Shown here: in pieces, positions 1 to 7,516 of the stretch
Layout of the letters: the number at the start of each line of letters is the position of its first letter
How positions within the stretch are numbered: the first letter of the stretch is position 1
Source of the DNA: Pseudomonadota bacterium
GTDB lineage: Bacteria > Pseudomonadota > Gammaproteobacteria > UBA5335
Direction: 5' to 3'
Assembly: GCA_002862965.1 (NCBI GenBank)
Contig: PKCW01000285.1
Span: 1 to 11,498, forward strand
Length of the DNA: 11,498 nucleotides
Made by a program: the position numbers and the translations under genes
Notes under the pieces: generated by a model
Told to the model about the DNA's origin: nothing
What the model saw: the letters and a program-made list of their open reading frames with translations, nothing else
Databases searched by the model: none

Positions 1-1019
1 TCGTAACTGATCTGATCCTGCTCATAGAGTTCGTAGAGGTATTGATCGAATGTGCACATGCCCTGTGCCGTCGATTTGGCCATCACTTCCTTGATTTGAT
101 GAACGGCGCCCTTGAAGATCAGGTCGGCGACCAGAGGCGTTCCGAGCATGATCTCGAAGGCCGCGACGCGTCCTGAACCACTCACATGCGGAATCAAGCG
201 CTGCGAGATGATGGCGCGGAGGTTGAGCGACAGATCCATCAATACCTGTTCGCGCTTCTCCAGCGGAAAGAGGTTGATGATGCGATCCAGCGCCTGGTTG
301 GCGCTGTTGGCGTGCAGCGTGCAAAGGCAGAGATGACCCGTTTCGGCAAACTGCACCGCATACTCCATGGTTTCCCGTTCACGCACCTCGCCGATCAGAA
401 TGACGTCCGGGGCCTGGCGCAAGGTGTTCTTGAGCGCGATCCCCCAGCTCTGCGTATCCACGCCGATCTCGCGCTGCGTCACGATGCTGTTCATGTGCGG
501 ATGCACGAACTCGACCGGATCTTCGATGGTGATGATGTGGCCTTGGGCGTGCGCATTGCGGTGACCCACCAGCGCGGCGAGCGTCGTCGACTTGCCGGAT
601 CCCGTTGCGCCCACCATGATCGCCAAGCCGCGCTTCGACATCACGACTTCTTTCAACACCTCCGGCAAACCCATCGAATCGAAATCCGGGATCTCGGTCT
701 TGATGGTGCGCAGGACCAGCGCCACCTTCGCTTGCTGGACGAACGCACTGACACGGAATCGCCCGATTCCCCGCGGCGCGATGGCGAAGTTGCACTCGTT
801 GGTCGACTCGAATTCGCGCGCCTGACGGTCATTCATGATCGCCCGGGCGATGGTGGCCGTGTGCTCCGCGATGAACGGTTTCTCGGCCACCGGATTCATT
901 GCGCCATCGATCTTGATGGCCGGTGGAAATCCGGCCGTGATGAAAAGATCCGATCCACCACGCCGCACCAACACCCGCAGCAAATCATGCATGATGCGAA
1001 CGGCTTGATCCCGATCCAT
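1..1019 (-). CDS. pilU: PilU, type IV pilus retraction ATPase (3' end beyond window)
   Basis: PilU is a PilT-like hexameric ATPase at the inner-membrane base of the type IV pilus that works with PilT to depolymerise pilin during twitching motility. Reading the minus strand from the ATG at 1019 gives 339 open residues to the window edge; the family is about 370-385 long, so roughly the last 40 are missing. I see the Walker A motif GATGSGKS at residues 137-144, the Asp box IITIEDPVEF at 162-171, a Walker B region VILIGEVRE at 206-214, and the His box around TGHLCLCTLHA at 227-237. The PilT hallmark AIRNLIRE is replaced by a divergent segment near 297-306 (LVADLIFKGA), which separates PilU from PilT. 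The start is 10 nt after the pilT stop, and a GAGGAT ribosome binding site overlaps that stop, so the two are probably one operon with translational coupling. No break is visible. Confidence 0.95.
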   Translation of the reverse strand, partial: MDRDQAVRIMHDLLRVLVRRGGSDLFITAGFPPAIKIDGAMNPVAEKPFIAEHTATIARAIMNDRQAREFESTNECNFAIAPRGIGRFRVSAFVQQAKVALVLRTIKTEIPDFDSMGLPEVLKEVVMSKRGLAIMVGATGSGKSTTLAALVGHRNAHAQGHIITIEDPVEFVHPHMNSIVTQREIGVDTQSWGIALKNTLRQAPDVILIGEVRERETMEYAVQFAETGHLCLCTLHANSANQALDRIINLFPLEKREQVLMDLSLNLRAIISQRLIPHVSGSGRVAAFEIMLGTPLVADLIFKGAVHQIKEVMAKSTAQGMCTFDQYLYELYEQDQISY

Positions 1020-1021
1020 AC

Positions 1022-1031
1022 TCAGATCCTC
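1022..1031 (-). promoter_or_regulatory. pilU ribosome binding site overlapping the pilT stop
   Basis: On the minus strand the pilT stop codon TGA (1032-1030) is followed immediately by GGATC, giving TGAGGATC just ahead of the pilU ATG at 1019. The GAGGAT core is a Shine-Dalgarno match spaced about 6-7 nt from the start. This fixes the pilU start and suggests that ribosomes ending pilT translation help initiate pilU. Confidence 0.6.
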
Positions 1032-2064
1032 AGAAGTTTTCCTTGTGCGCCGCCTTGGCCCGCGCGATTTCCTTGGTGATCATGTTTTTCTTCACCAGAT
1101 CCTGCAGGCACTGATCGAGAGTCTGCATGCCGAATTGCTGCCCCGTCTGGATCGAGGAATACATCTGGGCAATCTTGTTTTCCCGAATCAGATTGCGAAT
1201 GGCGGGCGTCCCGATCATGATTTCGTGCGCCGCAATGCGGCCGCCGGCCTTTTTCTTCAACAGCGTCTGGGAAATGACCGCCTGCAGGGACTCGGACAGC
1301 ATGGCGCGTACCATGTCCTTTTCGGCTGCCGGAAAGACATCCACGATACGGTCGATGGTCTTCGCCGCCGAACTGGTGTGGAGAGTCCCGAACACCATGT
1401 GCCCGGTCTCGGCTGCGGTGAGCGCCAGCCGTATGGTTTCGAGGTCCCGCATTTCTCCCACCAGAATCACGTCCGGATCTTCGCGCAGCGCAGACCGCAA
1501 GGCCTCGGCGAAACCATGGGTGTCCCGTTTGAGTTCGCGCTGATTGACCAGGCAACGCTTGCTCGCGTGCACGAACTCGATCGGATCCTCGATCGTGAGA
1601 ATGTGCCCGGCTTCGTTGTCGTTCACGTAGTCGATCATCGCGGCCAACGTGGTCGATTTGCCGGATCCGGTCGGGCCGGTGACCAACACGATGCCGCGGG
1701 GCTTCAGCGCCAGATCCCTGAAGCTTCCCGGGCAGGCGAGCTGCTCCAGGGTGAGGATCTTCTCCGGAATGGTGCGAAATACGGCCGCCGGGCCGCGATT
1801 CTGGTTGAACGCGTTGACGCGAAAGCGGGCCAGGCCGGCAATGGCGAAGGAGAAGTCGGTCTCGAAGTGCTCCTCATACTCCTTGCGCTGGCGGTCGTTC
1901 ATAATGTCGTAGATGAGGTCGTGCGTCTGCTTGGGCTCCATGGGCGGCAGATTGATGCGACGAATGTCCCCGTCCACCCGGATCATGGGCGGCAGCCCTG
2001 CCGAAAGATGCAGGTCCGATGCGCCGTTTTTAACCGAGAATGACAGCAACTGCGCGATATCCAT
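1030..2064 (-). CDS. pilT: PilT, type IV pilus retraction ATPase
   Basis: PilT is the motor that retracts type IV pili, driving twitching motility, DNA uptake and surface sensing from the cytoplasmic side of the inner membrane. Starting at the ATG at 2064 gives 344 residues, the usual PilT length. The frame stays open 15 codons further upstream, but the conserved N-terminus MDIAQLLSFSVKNGASDLHL begins here. Visible motifs are Walker A GPTGSGKS (130-137), the Asp box ILTIEDPIEF (155-164), Walker B VILVGEMRD with Glu204 (199-207), the His box ending at TLHT (227-230), and the PilT-specific AIRNLIRE (288-295) needed for retraction. pilU follows 10 nt downstream. Upstream it faces yggS across only 18 bp, so its promoter must lie at least partly inside the yggS coding region. 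I could not identify a convincing promoter there. The ribosome binding site is a weak G-rich stretch. Confidence 0.97.
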   Translation of the reverse strand: MDIAQLLSFSVKNGASDLHLSAGLPPMIRVDGDIRRINLPPMEPKQTHDLIYDIMNDRQRKEYEEHFETDFSFAIAGLARFRVNAFNQNRGPAAVFRTIPEKILTLEQLACPGSFRDLALKPRGIVLVTGPTGSGKSTTLAAMIDYVNDNEAGHILTIEDPIEFVHASKRCLVNQRELKRDTHGFAEALRSALREDPDVILVGEMRDLETIRLALTAAETGHMVFGTLHTSSAAKTIDRIVDVFPAAEKDMVRAMLSESLQAVISQTLLKKKAGGRIAAHEIMIGTPAIRNLIRENKIAQMYSSIQTGQQFGMQTLDQCLQDLVKKNMITKEIARAKAAHKENF

Positions 2065-2082
2065 CACCCGCCCCGAACCACC

Positions 2083-2817
2083 ATGACCGACTCCGGATTT
2101 AGCGACCAAACCAACCGCGGGCTTGAGTCCTCGCCCTTGGCGCGCGCCTATCGAACCGTTCTACAGCGGCTCGATGTCGCGGCGAGAGAGGCTGGGCGGC
2201 ACGCCGCCGACATCCGATTGCTGGCGGTCTCCAAGGGGCAACCCGCGGCCGCCATCGAGGAACTGTCCCGGCTGGGACAGCGTGATTTCGGCGAAAGCTA
2301 CCTGCAGGAAGCGCTGCCCAAGATCGACCGCCTCGGCGACCAGAAGCTGATCTGGCATTTCATCGGCCCGATGCAGACCAGCAAATGCCGCGACATCGCT
2401 GCACACTTCGATTGGATTCACAGCCTGGACAGCGCGGCGCATGCCGACCGACTGGACCGTCGACGGCCCGCCCACCTGCCGCCACTTCAGGTCTGCCTGC
2501 AGGTCAAGCTGAGCCCGGAGCCACGAAAATCGGGCGCGGACCCCGACCAGCTCCCGGGCCTGGCCCGTCATGTCAGCCGGCTTCCGCGGCTGCGCCTGCG
2601 CGGACTCATGACCATCCCGGAGGCATCACCGGACCGGACTTTGCAACGTGCGGCGTACGCGCGACTCAAGACCCTCTTTTGCGCGCTGCAGGCAGCCGGC
2701 CACGATCTGGACACGCTGTCGATGGGCATGTCCGCAGACCTGGAGGCCGCGATCCTGGAAGGCAGCACGCTGGTGCGGGTGGGTCAGGCGTTTTTCGGTG
2801 CCCGCTCGGTCGGCTGA
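2083..2817 (+). CDS. yggS: YggS/PLPBP family pyridoxal phosphate homeostasis protein
   Basis: YggS binds pyridoxal 5'-phosphate in the cytosol on a single-domain TIM barrel without known enzymatic activity; loss in E. coli disturbs vitamin B6, amino-acid and keto-acid pools. The 244-residue product has the PLP-lysine motif AVSKGQP with Lys51, FGESYLQE (69-76), WHFIGPMQTSK (91-101), LRGLMTIP (172-179), and the phosphate-binding LSMGMSADLEAAI (212-224) leading to VRVGQAFFGAR. The family more often has VSKTKP and FGENYVQE, so Gly/Gln after Lys51 and Ser for Asn are modest departures. The N-terminus is uncertain: the ATG at 2083 has no clear Shine-Dalgarno sequence and gives about 18 extra residues over typical members; an in-frame TTG at 2137 (residue 19) would match the family better. 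It sits at the head of the yggS-proC-yggT run and is divergent from pilT, a common gammaproteobacterial arrangement. Confidence 0.93.
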   Translation: MTDSGFSDQTNRGLESSPLARAYRTVLQRLDVAAREAGRHAADIRLLAVSKGQPAAAIEELSRLGQRDFGESYLQEALPKIDRLGDQKLIWHFIGPMQTSKCRDIAAHFDWIHSLDSAAHADRLDRRRPAHLPPLQVCLQVKLSPEPRKSGADPDQLPGLARHVSRLPRLRLRGLMTIPEASPDRTLQRAAYARLKTLFCALQAAGHDLDTLSMGMSADLEAAILEGSTLVRVGQAFFGARSVG

Positions 2818-2878
2818 TGGCGGACTCGTCCGACTTGCGCCCCCGAGTTGCCCCACCGATCATAGGGCGCCACCCGGC

Positions 2879-3736
2879 ATGCGAAACACGGCGAACGACA
2901 TGACCCCCTTCATCGGATTCATCGGCGCGGGCAACATGGCTTCGAGCCTGCTCGCCGGGCTCGTGCAGCAAGGCGTGCCGGGCACGCAACTGGGCGCAAC
3001 CGATCCTGACCCGGACAAACGCGCCTCAGTGGCTCGCATCGACGGTCTGCTGGCGACAGCCGACAACGCCACCATCGCGCGACGCGCGGATGTTCTGGTG
3101 CTGGCCGTCAAGCCGCAGGCCCTGGAAGCGGCATGCCGCAGTCTGACCGATGCCCTCTCGGGCCGTGAGCCGGTCATCGTGTCCATTGCGGCCGGCATCA
3201 CCACGACCACGCTGACACGCTGGTTCGGCCGCGAACTGGCGCTGGTGCGCGCCATGCCCAACACGCCCGCGATGCTCGGTCTGGGCGCGACCGGCCTGTT
3301 TGCCACGGAGAAGGTGACGGACGCCCAGCGCGGCGTGGCGGATCAACTGTTCCGCGGTGTGGGGAAGGCCTTTTGGCTCGAATCGGAAGCTGACCTGGAT
3401 CTGGTGACCGCACTGTCCGGTAGCGGGCCCGCGTATTTCTTCCTGTTCATGGAGGCATTGGTCGATGGCGCGCGCGAATTGGGCATGCCCGTCGAGCTCG
3501 CCCGGGCCTTGACGCTCCAGACCGCCGTGGGGGCGGCGCATATGGCTCAGGACAGTGGGCAGGCGTTGTCGGAACTCCGCCGCCAGGTCACCTCACCGGG
3601 CGGCACGACGGAACAAGGATTGAAGGTCATGGAACGCGAAGGAATGCGCCGCATCGCGCGCGAAGTGCTGATGGCCGCACGCGCCCGCGCCGCGGAGCTG
3701 GCGCACGAACTGGGAGATGGGTCCGATGCCCGCTGA
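2879..3736 (+). CDS. proC: Pyrroline-5-carboxylate reductase ProC
   Basis: ProC reduces 1-pyrroline-5-carboxylate to L-proline with NAD(P)H, the last step of proline synthesis, in the cytosol. The 285-residue product has the Rossmann dinucleotide motif FIGAGNM at 14-20, LAVKPQ at 75-80, RAMPNTPA at 124-131, LSGSGPAYFF at 179-188, and the family signature TSPGGTTEQGL at 238-248 in the C-terminal helical dimerisation domain. Two in-frame ATGs compete. The one used here at 2879 has an AGGG at 2864-2867, spaced 11 nt, which is long. The second at 2900 gives 278 residues and an N-terminus closer to typical family members but lacks a clear ribosome binding site. The gene lies 61 nt after yggS and its 3' end overlaps yggT, so the genes are probably co-transcribed. 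Pairing of proC with yggS, a PLP-linked amino-acid regulator, is widely conserved. Confidence 0.95.
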   Translation: MRNTANDMTPFIGFIGAGNMASSLLAGLVQQGVPGTQLGATDPDPDKRASVARIDGLLATADNATIARRADVLVLAVKPQALEAACRSLTDALSGREPVIVSIAAGITTTTLTRWFGRELALVRAMPNTPAMLGLGATGLFATEKVTDAQRGVADQLFRGVGKAFWLESEADLDLVTALSGSGPAYFFLFMEALVDGARELGMPVELARALTLQTAVGAAHMAQDSGQALSELRRQVTSPGGTTEQGLKVMEREGMRRIAREVLMAARARAAELAHELGDGSDAR

Positions 3737-4286
3737 TTACTGGCAGGAGCCCCTGTGGTTCCTCGTGTCGAGCCTGTTCAAGCTCGCGGCAGTCCTGTTC
3801 TGGATCCGACTGATGGTGAGTCTGACCGCGCGGGATCGATTCGATCCTCTGCTGCGCGCCATCGTCCGCGTGACCGAACCGGTACTCGCTCCCCTGCGCC
3901 GCGTGGTGCCCAACTATCGGGGCCACGACCTCGGCGCGCTGGTGGTCCTGATCGGTCTGCAAATCGGTTTTTACCTGGCCTTCGCGGCCCTTGCGGGGCG
4001 TCCGCTTCCGCTTGTCCTGCTCCCGCGCTACGCCGTTGCCGACCTGACCGTCCTCGTGCTGAACCTCTATTCGATCGCCATCCTCATCCAGGTCCTGTTG
4101 AGCTGGTTCGCCGCCGCGCCCTACCCGCCGGCCGCGCTGTTGCTGTTCCGACTCACCGGGCCGCTCCTGGACCGCGCCCGGCGCATGTTGCCGGATACCG
4201 GCGCCATCGATTTTTCGCCGATCCTCGTCCTGTTCGTGATCCAGTTCCTGAAACGCTTCATTGCACCGCTGGGCACTGGCTTGTGA
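3726..4286 (+). CDS. yggT: YggT family integral membrane protein
   Basis: YggT proteins are small inner-membrane proteins of uncertain role; family members have been linked to osmotic tolerance in bacteria and to membrane or thylakoid organisation in plastids and cyanobacteria. The 186-residue product contains two YggT repeats. Hydrophobic segments lie at about 10-32, 70-90, 105-127 and 163-180. Each repeat carries the hallmark loop: TEPVLAPLRRVVP at 50-62 and TGPLLDRARRMLP at 144-156, the second followed by AIDFSPILVLFVIQFL. I chose the ATG at 3726 because GGGAG at 3712-3716 lies 9 nt upstream. The in-frame ATG at 3717 directly abuts that sequence, which is too close. The start lies inside the 3' end of proC (11-bp overlap), and the stop overlaps the GTG of the next gene, so translation is probably coupled on both sides. 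The substrate or partner cannot be inferred. Confidence 0.92.
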   Translation: MPADYWQEPLWFLVSSLFKLAAVLFWIRLMVSLTARDRFDPLLRAIVRVTEPVLAPLRRVVPNYRGHDLGALVVLIGLQIGFYLAFAALAGRPLPLVLLPRYAVADLTVLVLNLYSIAILIQVLLSWFAAAPYPPAALLLFRLTGPLLDRARRMLPDTGAIDFSPILVLFVIQFLKRFIAPLGTGL

Positions 4287-4600
4287 CGGCAGATTGCGCG
4301 GCCCGGTTCTGGCATCGGGAGGGCGCCGACATCGTCCTCGCCGTGCACGTCCAACCCGGCGCGCGTCGCAACGCGGTCGCCGGCCTGCACGGCGGGCGCC
4401 TCAAGATCACCGTATCGGCGCCCGCTCGAGACGGGAGTGCCAACGCAAGACTGCTGGCCTTGCTGGCGGAACAATGCGCCATCCCCGTCAGTCGACTGGA
4501 ACTCATCCAGGGCGCTGGTGCGCGCACCAAGCGCGTCCGTATCCGGCAAGCGCCCCCAGGCATCGATCGCCTCTTCGCGGCCTGGGATTCACGCCCCTGA
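4283..4600 (+). CDS. yggU: DUF167 (YggU family) protein, GTG start
   Basis: This is a small cytosolic DUF167 protein of unknown biochemical function. The fold is a compact alpha/beta domain and the gene is commonly found beside yggT. The 105-residue product begins with a GTG at 4283 that overlaps the yggT stop as GTGA. An ATG-only reading would miss this start or give an artificially long frame running antisense in sense to yggT. Conserved features are the VHVQPGARRNAV strand at 21-32, the segment LKITVSAPARDGSANARL (40-57), in which the Pro and the acidic-glycine-Ala-Asn turn are typical, and VSRLELIQGAGARTKRVRI (69-87), where the S/T-K-K/R pattern after GxxxR is characteristic. The length fits the family's usual 90-110. 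The gene ends 83 bp before metX, and a separate promoter follows it, so this is likely the last gene of the yggS transcript proper. Confidence 0.9.
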   Translation: MTADCAARFWHREGADIVLAVHVQPGARRNAVAGLHGGRLKITVSAPARDGSANARLLALLAEQCAIPVSRLELIQGAGARTKRVRIRQAPPGIDRLFAAWDSRP

Positions 4601-4614
4601 GTGCCTGACCCATC

Positions 4615-4643
4615 TTGCACTGCCTCCGGCGCGCCACTACACT
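4615..4643 (+). promoter_or_regulatory. Predicted sigma70-type promoter for metX-metW
   Basis: A -35 element TTGCAC at 4615-4620 and a -10 element TACACT at 4638-4643 are separated by exactly 17 nt. Each matches its consensus at 4 of 6 bases including the strongest positions. It sits in the 83-bp gap between the DUF167 gene and metX, and the predicted start near 4650 leaves a leader of only about 34 nt. That is too short for a SAM riboswitch, so any methionine control would be by a DNA-binding regulator or elsewhere. Prediction only. Confidence 0.55.
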
Positions 4644-4683
4644 CGGCCGGTCATGCCCTTCTCACCCGCCGCCCCGCTGCGCC

Positions 4684-5868
4684 ATGTCGTCACCCATTGA
4701 TCCGCCCGGCACCGATTCGGCGAACGCTCGCTTCCCCGAGGATTCGGTCGGTTTGGTCACGCCCCAGCGCATGGTCTTCGATGCCCCGCTGGAGCTCGAA
4801 GGCGGCAAACGGCTGGAACGTTACGAACTGGTCTACGAGACCTATGGGACGCTCAACCACGACCGGAGCAACGCCATTCTGGTCTGCCACGCGCTGTCGG
4901 GCGATCATCACGCGGCCGGCTATCACGCGCCGGACGATCGCAAGCCGGGTTGGTGGGACGTGTGCATCGGTCCGGGCAAGCCCTTCGATACCCGAAAGTT
5001 TTTCGTGGTGTCGCTCAACAATCTCGGCAGTTGCAAGGGCAGCACCGGGCCCAACAGCCTCAATCCGGAAACCGGCGTCAGCTTCGGCCCGGACTTTCCC
5101 ATCGTAACGGTCGGCGACTGGGTCAACAGCCAGCGCCGCCTGGGTGAACGACTGGGGATCCGGCAATGGGCGGCGATCGCCGGCGGCAGCCTGGGCGGCA
5201 TGCAGGTCATGCAATGGGCCATCCACCATAGCGAAGCGGTGCGGCATGCGCTCATCATCGCGGCCACCCCCAAGCTGTCTGCGCAGAACATCGCCTTCAA
5301 CGAAGTCGCGCGCCAGGCCATCCTGTCGGATCCCGATTTCCACGATGGCCGCTACGAGGAACGGGGCGTCATCCCCCGGCGCGGCTTGATGCTGGCGCGC
5401 ATGCTGGGTCACATCACCTACCTGTCCGAGGACGCGATGCGGGAACGCTTCGGTCGAGAACTGCGGGCCGGACGGATTCAATACGGGTTCGATGTGGAAT
5501 TTCAGGTGGAAAGTTACCTGCGCCACCAGGGAACGTCCTTCGTGGACCGGTTCGACGCCAATACCTATTTGCTGATGACCAAGGCGCTCGACTATTTCGA
5601 CCCGGCACAGGCCTTCGACGGCAGCCTGGCGGAGGCGTTCAAGGCCAGTCGCTCCCGATTTCTCGTCGCCTCCTTCACCAGTGACTGGCGGTTCTCGTCC
5701 GCACGATCACGGGAGATCGTCAATGCGCTCATGGAAGTCCGCAAACCGGTCTGTTACGCAGACATCCGCTCGACACAGGGTCACGATGACTTCCTGATGC
5801 CCAATCCGGAATATCTCGCCGTCCTCCACGCCTACATGCAGCGGGTTGCAGCGGAGCTTGCGGCATGA
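4684..5868 (+). CDS. metX: MetX, homoserine O-acyltransferase
   Basis: MetX transfers an acyl group from acyl-CoA to the hydroxyl of L-homoserine, the committed step of methionine synthesis, in the cytosol. The product is 394 residues with the alpha/beta-hydrolase fold. I see [12 protein letters not shown] (68-79), the GTGP-type region [14 protein letters not shown] (112-125), the nucleophile elbow GGSLGGMQ with Ser169, a lid region [13 protein letters not shown] (271-283) with [17 protein letters not shown] after it, Asp334 in FTSDWRF, and His367 in QGHDDF, completing the Ser-Asp-His triad. The ATG at 4684 is chosen because it is the last one before the conserved N-terminus and follows the predicted promoter; no obvious Shine-Dalgarno sequence precedes it. 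Many proteobacterial MetX enzymes are in fact succinyltransferases rather than acetyltransferases. I cannot decide the donor from the sequence, so I use the neutral name. It overlaps metW by 4 bp. Confidence 0.95.
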   Translation: MSSPIDPPGTDSANARFPEDSVGLVTPQRMVFDAPLELEGGKRLERYELVYETYGTLNHDRSNAILVCHALSGDHHAAGYHAPDDRKPGWWDVCIGPGKPFDTRKFFVVSLNNLGSCKGSTGPNSLNPETGVSFGPDFPIVTVGDWVNSQRRLGERLGIRQWAAIAGGSLGGMQVMQWAIHHSEAVRHALIIAATPKLSAQNIAFNEVARQAILSDPDFHDGRYEERGVIPRRGLMLARMLGHITYLSEDAMRERFGRELRAGRIQYGFDVEFQVESYLRHQGTSFVDRFDANTYLLMTKALDYFDPAQAFDGSLAEAFKASRSRFLVASFTSDWRFSSARSREIVNALMEVRKPVCYADIRSTQGHDDFLMPNPEYLAVLHAYMQRVAAELAA

Positions 5869-6512
5869 GTCCTCTGCGTCCGGATCTCGAGTTCATCTCC
5901 CACTGGGTCCAGCCACGGACCCATGTCCTCGATCTGGGATGCGGCGACGGGACCCTCATGCGTCATCTCCAGGAAACGCGGCAGGTCACGGGCTATGGCC
6001 TGGAGATCGATCCCGGCAATGTCGTGAAGTCCACGGCAGCCGGCATTCAGGTGATCCAGATGGACATCGACCAAGGGCTGGACGCCTTTGCTGATCAATC
6101 GTTCGACTATGTCATCCTGACGCAGGCCCTGCAGGTGGTGCGCCATCCGGACCGGCTGCTGGCGGAAATGCTGCGCATCGGGCGCAAGGGGATCGTGACC
6201 TTCCCCAACTTCGGCTACTGGCGCAGCCGCATGCAGATCGCGTGGCGCGGCCGGATGCCGGTGTCCGAAACCTTGCCCGATGCCTGGTACGACACCCCCA
6301 ACATCCATCTCTGCACGGTCAAGGACTTCGAGGCCCTGTGTCGGCAACAGGGTTACCGGGTGCTCAGCCGTCAGGTCGTCGATGCGGCCCACCATGGCAA
6401 TCGCCTGATGAGCCAATTGCCCAATCTTCTCGGCGAGATTGCGCTCTATAGCCTTACCGCAGGACATCGCCGAGGAGCAGCCTTGAATAAAACCCAGTTT
6501 GCGTTAGAGTGA
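5865..6512 (+). CDS. metW: MetW, methionine biosynthesis protein with methyltransferase fold
   Basis: MetW is a partner of MetX: in pseudomonads and relatives the two are adjacent and MetW is needed for, or increases, homoserine acylation, although it has a class I SAM-methyltransferase fold. The 215-residue protein has motif [12 protein letters not shown] at 21-31, the acidic end of strand 2 GLEIDP at 45-50, MDIDQGL at 66-72, and [15 protein letters not shown] at 81-95. The MetW-typical block [14 protein letters not shown] (111-124) and [11 protein letters not shown] (141-151) follows. Members are usually 195-205 long; the extra C-terminal tail after about residue 200 is poorly conserved. 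The start ATG overlaps the metX stop as ATGA, so translation is coupled and expression roughly matched. A predicted promoter for the next gene is embedded in its 3' end. Confidence 0.95.
   Translation: MSPLRPDLEFISHWVQPRTHVLDLGCGDGTLMRHLQETRQVTGYGLEIDPGNVVKSTAAGIQVIQMDIDQGLDAFADQSFDYVILTQALQVVRHPDRLLAEMLRIGRKGIVTFPNFGYWRSRMQIAWRGRMPVSETLPDAWYDTPNIHLCTVKDFEALCRQQGYRVLSRQVVDAAHHGNRLMSQLPNLLGEIALYSLTAGHRRGAALNKTQFALE
6483..6510 (+). promoter_or_regulatory. Predicted promoter for the DUF4426 gene
   Basis: TTGAAT at 6483-6488 and TAGAGT at 6505-6510 are spaced 16 nt apart, each matching the sigma70 consensus at 4 of 6 positions. They lie within the last codons of metW, 34 nt before the chosen start of the secreted DUF4426 gene. 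This local stretch is noticeably more A/T-rich than its surroundings. It would let the gene be transcribed without metXW. Prediction only. Confidence 0.4.
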
Positions 6513-6543
6513 ATCCAGATCCGAGATGTTCAGGGAGACTGTC

Positions 6544-7002
6544 ATGACAACACCAAGATTCCGGGCCTACGCAGTGGCTGTCGCATTCGGGCTGATGGCG
6601 GCATTGGCGTCCGTGGCGCAAGCCAACAGCTTCGAATACGAGAAGTACGTCTTCCACTACAACGCGCTGCGCACCGACGAATTGCCGGTCGAATCCACCC
6701 AAAAGGCCGGCATCGTGCGGAGCCGCAACCGCGGCATGATCAATCTCGCATTGCGCGAGAAGACCGCCGATGGCGGTACCGTGGCCGTCCCTGCGGAGAT
6801 CTCGGCCAGTGCGGTGAATCTGAACAACCAATACCGTGAACTGACGCTGCGCGAGATGCGCGATGGCGATGCCATCTACTACATCGGTGATTTTCCCATC
6901 AGCGGGCAGGAAACCCTGCGGTTTCAGGTCAATGTGCTGCCGGAAGGGGCGAAGAAACCTTTCAAAGTGCAGTTTGAAAAGCAGTTCTTTACAGATCCGT
7001 GA
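6544..7002 (+). CDS. Secreted DUF4426 domain protein
   Basis: The function of DUF4426 proteins is unknown; they are small exported proteins commonly encoded just after metW in pseudomonads and relatives. From the ATG at 6544 the product is 152 residues. I prefer this start over the ATG at 6526 because AGGGAG at 6532-6537 is spaced 6 nt from it and the signal peptide then has the usual shape: Arg-containing n-region, hydrophobic core at about 9-22, and a signal peptidase I site ASVAQA|NS after residue 27. The mature part is mostly predicted beta strand. Family-like features are the YEKYVFHYNAL opening (32-42), KAGIVRSRNRGMINLAL (54-70), the GDAIYYIGDFPI segment (108-119), and the final FEKQFFTDP. 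There is no Cys in the mature part, so it is not a lipoprotein and has no disulfide. A periplasmic location is inferred. Confidence 0.85.
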   Translation: MTTPRFRAYAVAVAFGLMAALASVAQANSFEYEKYVFHYNALRTDELPVESTQKAGIVRSRNRGMINLALREKTADGGTVAVPAEISASAVNLNNQYRELTLREMRDGDAIYYIGDFPISGQETLRFQVNVLPEGAKKPFKVQFEKQFFTDP

Positions 7003-7031
7003 CGCTCGACACGCAGGCGCATGGCGCAGCG

Positions 7032-7068
7032 GCCGGGTTCGTCGGCGCGTACCGACGAACCCGGCTTT
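7032..7068 (+). terminator. Intrinsic terminator-like hairpin after the DUF4426 gene
   Basis: A perfect 14-bp inverted repeat, GCCGGGTTCGTCGG at 7032-7045 and its complement at 7052-7065, encloses a 6-nt loop CGCGTA and is followed by TTT. It lies 29 bp after the DUF4426 stop and just before the convergent end of hspQ at 7077. The T tract is short, so it may terminate inefficiently or protect the 3' end. The minus-strand side has no T run, so it is less likely to stop hspQ transcription. Confidence 0.7.
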
Positions 7069-7076
7069 CGCACACC

Positions 7077-7397
7077 TCAATTGGGAACCCACCTCGGCTG
7101 GTAGCGCCCGCTTTGGAACCCTTTGAAGAAGACACGCAACGACAGATGTTCCACGGGGATTTCCAGCGCGTCAACGGATAGTGCCGACTCCGGAGCATAG
7201 GTCTGATATTCGCGCCCATCGACGAGCAACCGGTACCATGGCTGCTCACGATCGGGGGCAGGGAGCGCCTGCCGGGGGTACCATTCCTCACGGCCCAGGA
7301 AACGTGGGTCCACGTCCAGAACCACACCACGATAACCGAGCTCGCGATGTTCAACGACTTGGCCAGGCGCGAACCTGGCTTGACCGACGATCGCCAT
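7077..7397 (-). CDS. hspQ: HspQ (YccV-like) heat shock protein
   Basis: HspQ (formerly YccV) is a small cytosolic heat-shock protein. In E. coli it binds hemimethylated DNA, influences DnaA levels, and in Salmonella and Yersinia acts as a specificity factor for Lon protease. The 106-residue product has the core ARFAPGQVVEHRELGYRGVV (7-26), DVDPRF (28-33), QPWYRLLVDG (52-61) and the YQTYAPESAL segment (64-73). The region after residue 80 is not recognisably conserved but the total length fits the family (about 105). The start ATG at 7397 is supported by AAAGGAG with 6-7 nt spacing. The gene is convergent with the DUF4426 gene and follows moaB after a 126-bp gap. I found no clear sigma32 promoter (TTGAA-CCCCAT pattern) in that gap, so heat control is not shown by the sequence. 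Confidence 0.88.
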   Translation of the reverse strand: MAIVGQARFAPGQVVEHRELGYRGVVLDVDPRFLGREEWYPRQALPAPDREQPWYRLLVDGREYQTYAPESALSVDALEIPVEHLSLRVFFKGFQSGRYQPRWVPN

Positions 7398-7433
7398 GAC
7401 ATGCTCCTTTGCTGTTCTTGTAGGTGGATGGTC

Positions 7434-7516
7434 GGAAGAAGGGGATTTTTCTTCCTCATCTTCTCCGACAGCGGCGGTAGCGACTCGTTCAATCTAGCGG
7501 CCCGGGCTACGCCGCC
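7434..7516 (-). other. hspQ-moaB intergenic inverted repeats
   Basis: The 126-bp gap between hspQ and moaB holds two inverted repeats. GGAAGAA at 7434-7440 pairs with TTCTTCC at 7449-7455 across an 8-nt loop. GGCGGTAGC at 7473-7481 pairs with GCTACGCCGCC at 7506-7516 with a 2-nt bulge across a 24-nt loop. In minus-strand RNA the larger one lies just after the moaB stop and the smaller one in the probable hspQ leader. Neither has a T tract, so neither is a standard terminator. They could be leader structure, protein sites or chance. Confidence 0.3.

Noticed and set aside
186..2043. Long plus-strand frames opposite pilU and pilT (297 and 332 codons)
   Set aside because: They are antisense to complete ATPase genes with Walker motifs and translate to Arg/His-rich sequence without known domains.
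2821..2832. CGGAC-TC-GTCCG inverted repeat between yggS and proC
   Set aside because: The loop is only 2 nt and there is no T tract; a short palindrome like this is expected by chance in GC-rich DNA.
3755..4282. An N-terminal extension of the DUF167 frame through yggT
   Set aside because: The conserved DUF167 protein begins just after the GTG at 4283. The upstream part overlaps a clear membrane protein in another frame and reads as Arg/Pro-rich noise.
4644..4683. SAM riboswitch before metX
   Set aside because: The predicted leader is only about 34 nt, too short for any SAM riboswitch class I know, and no matching core is visible.
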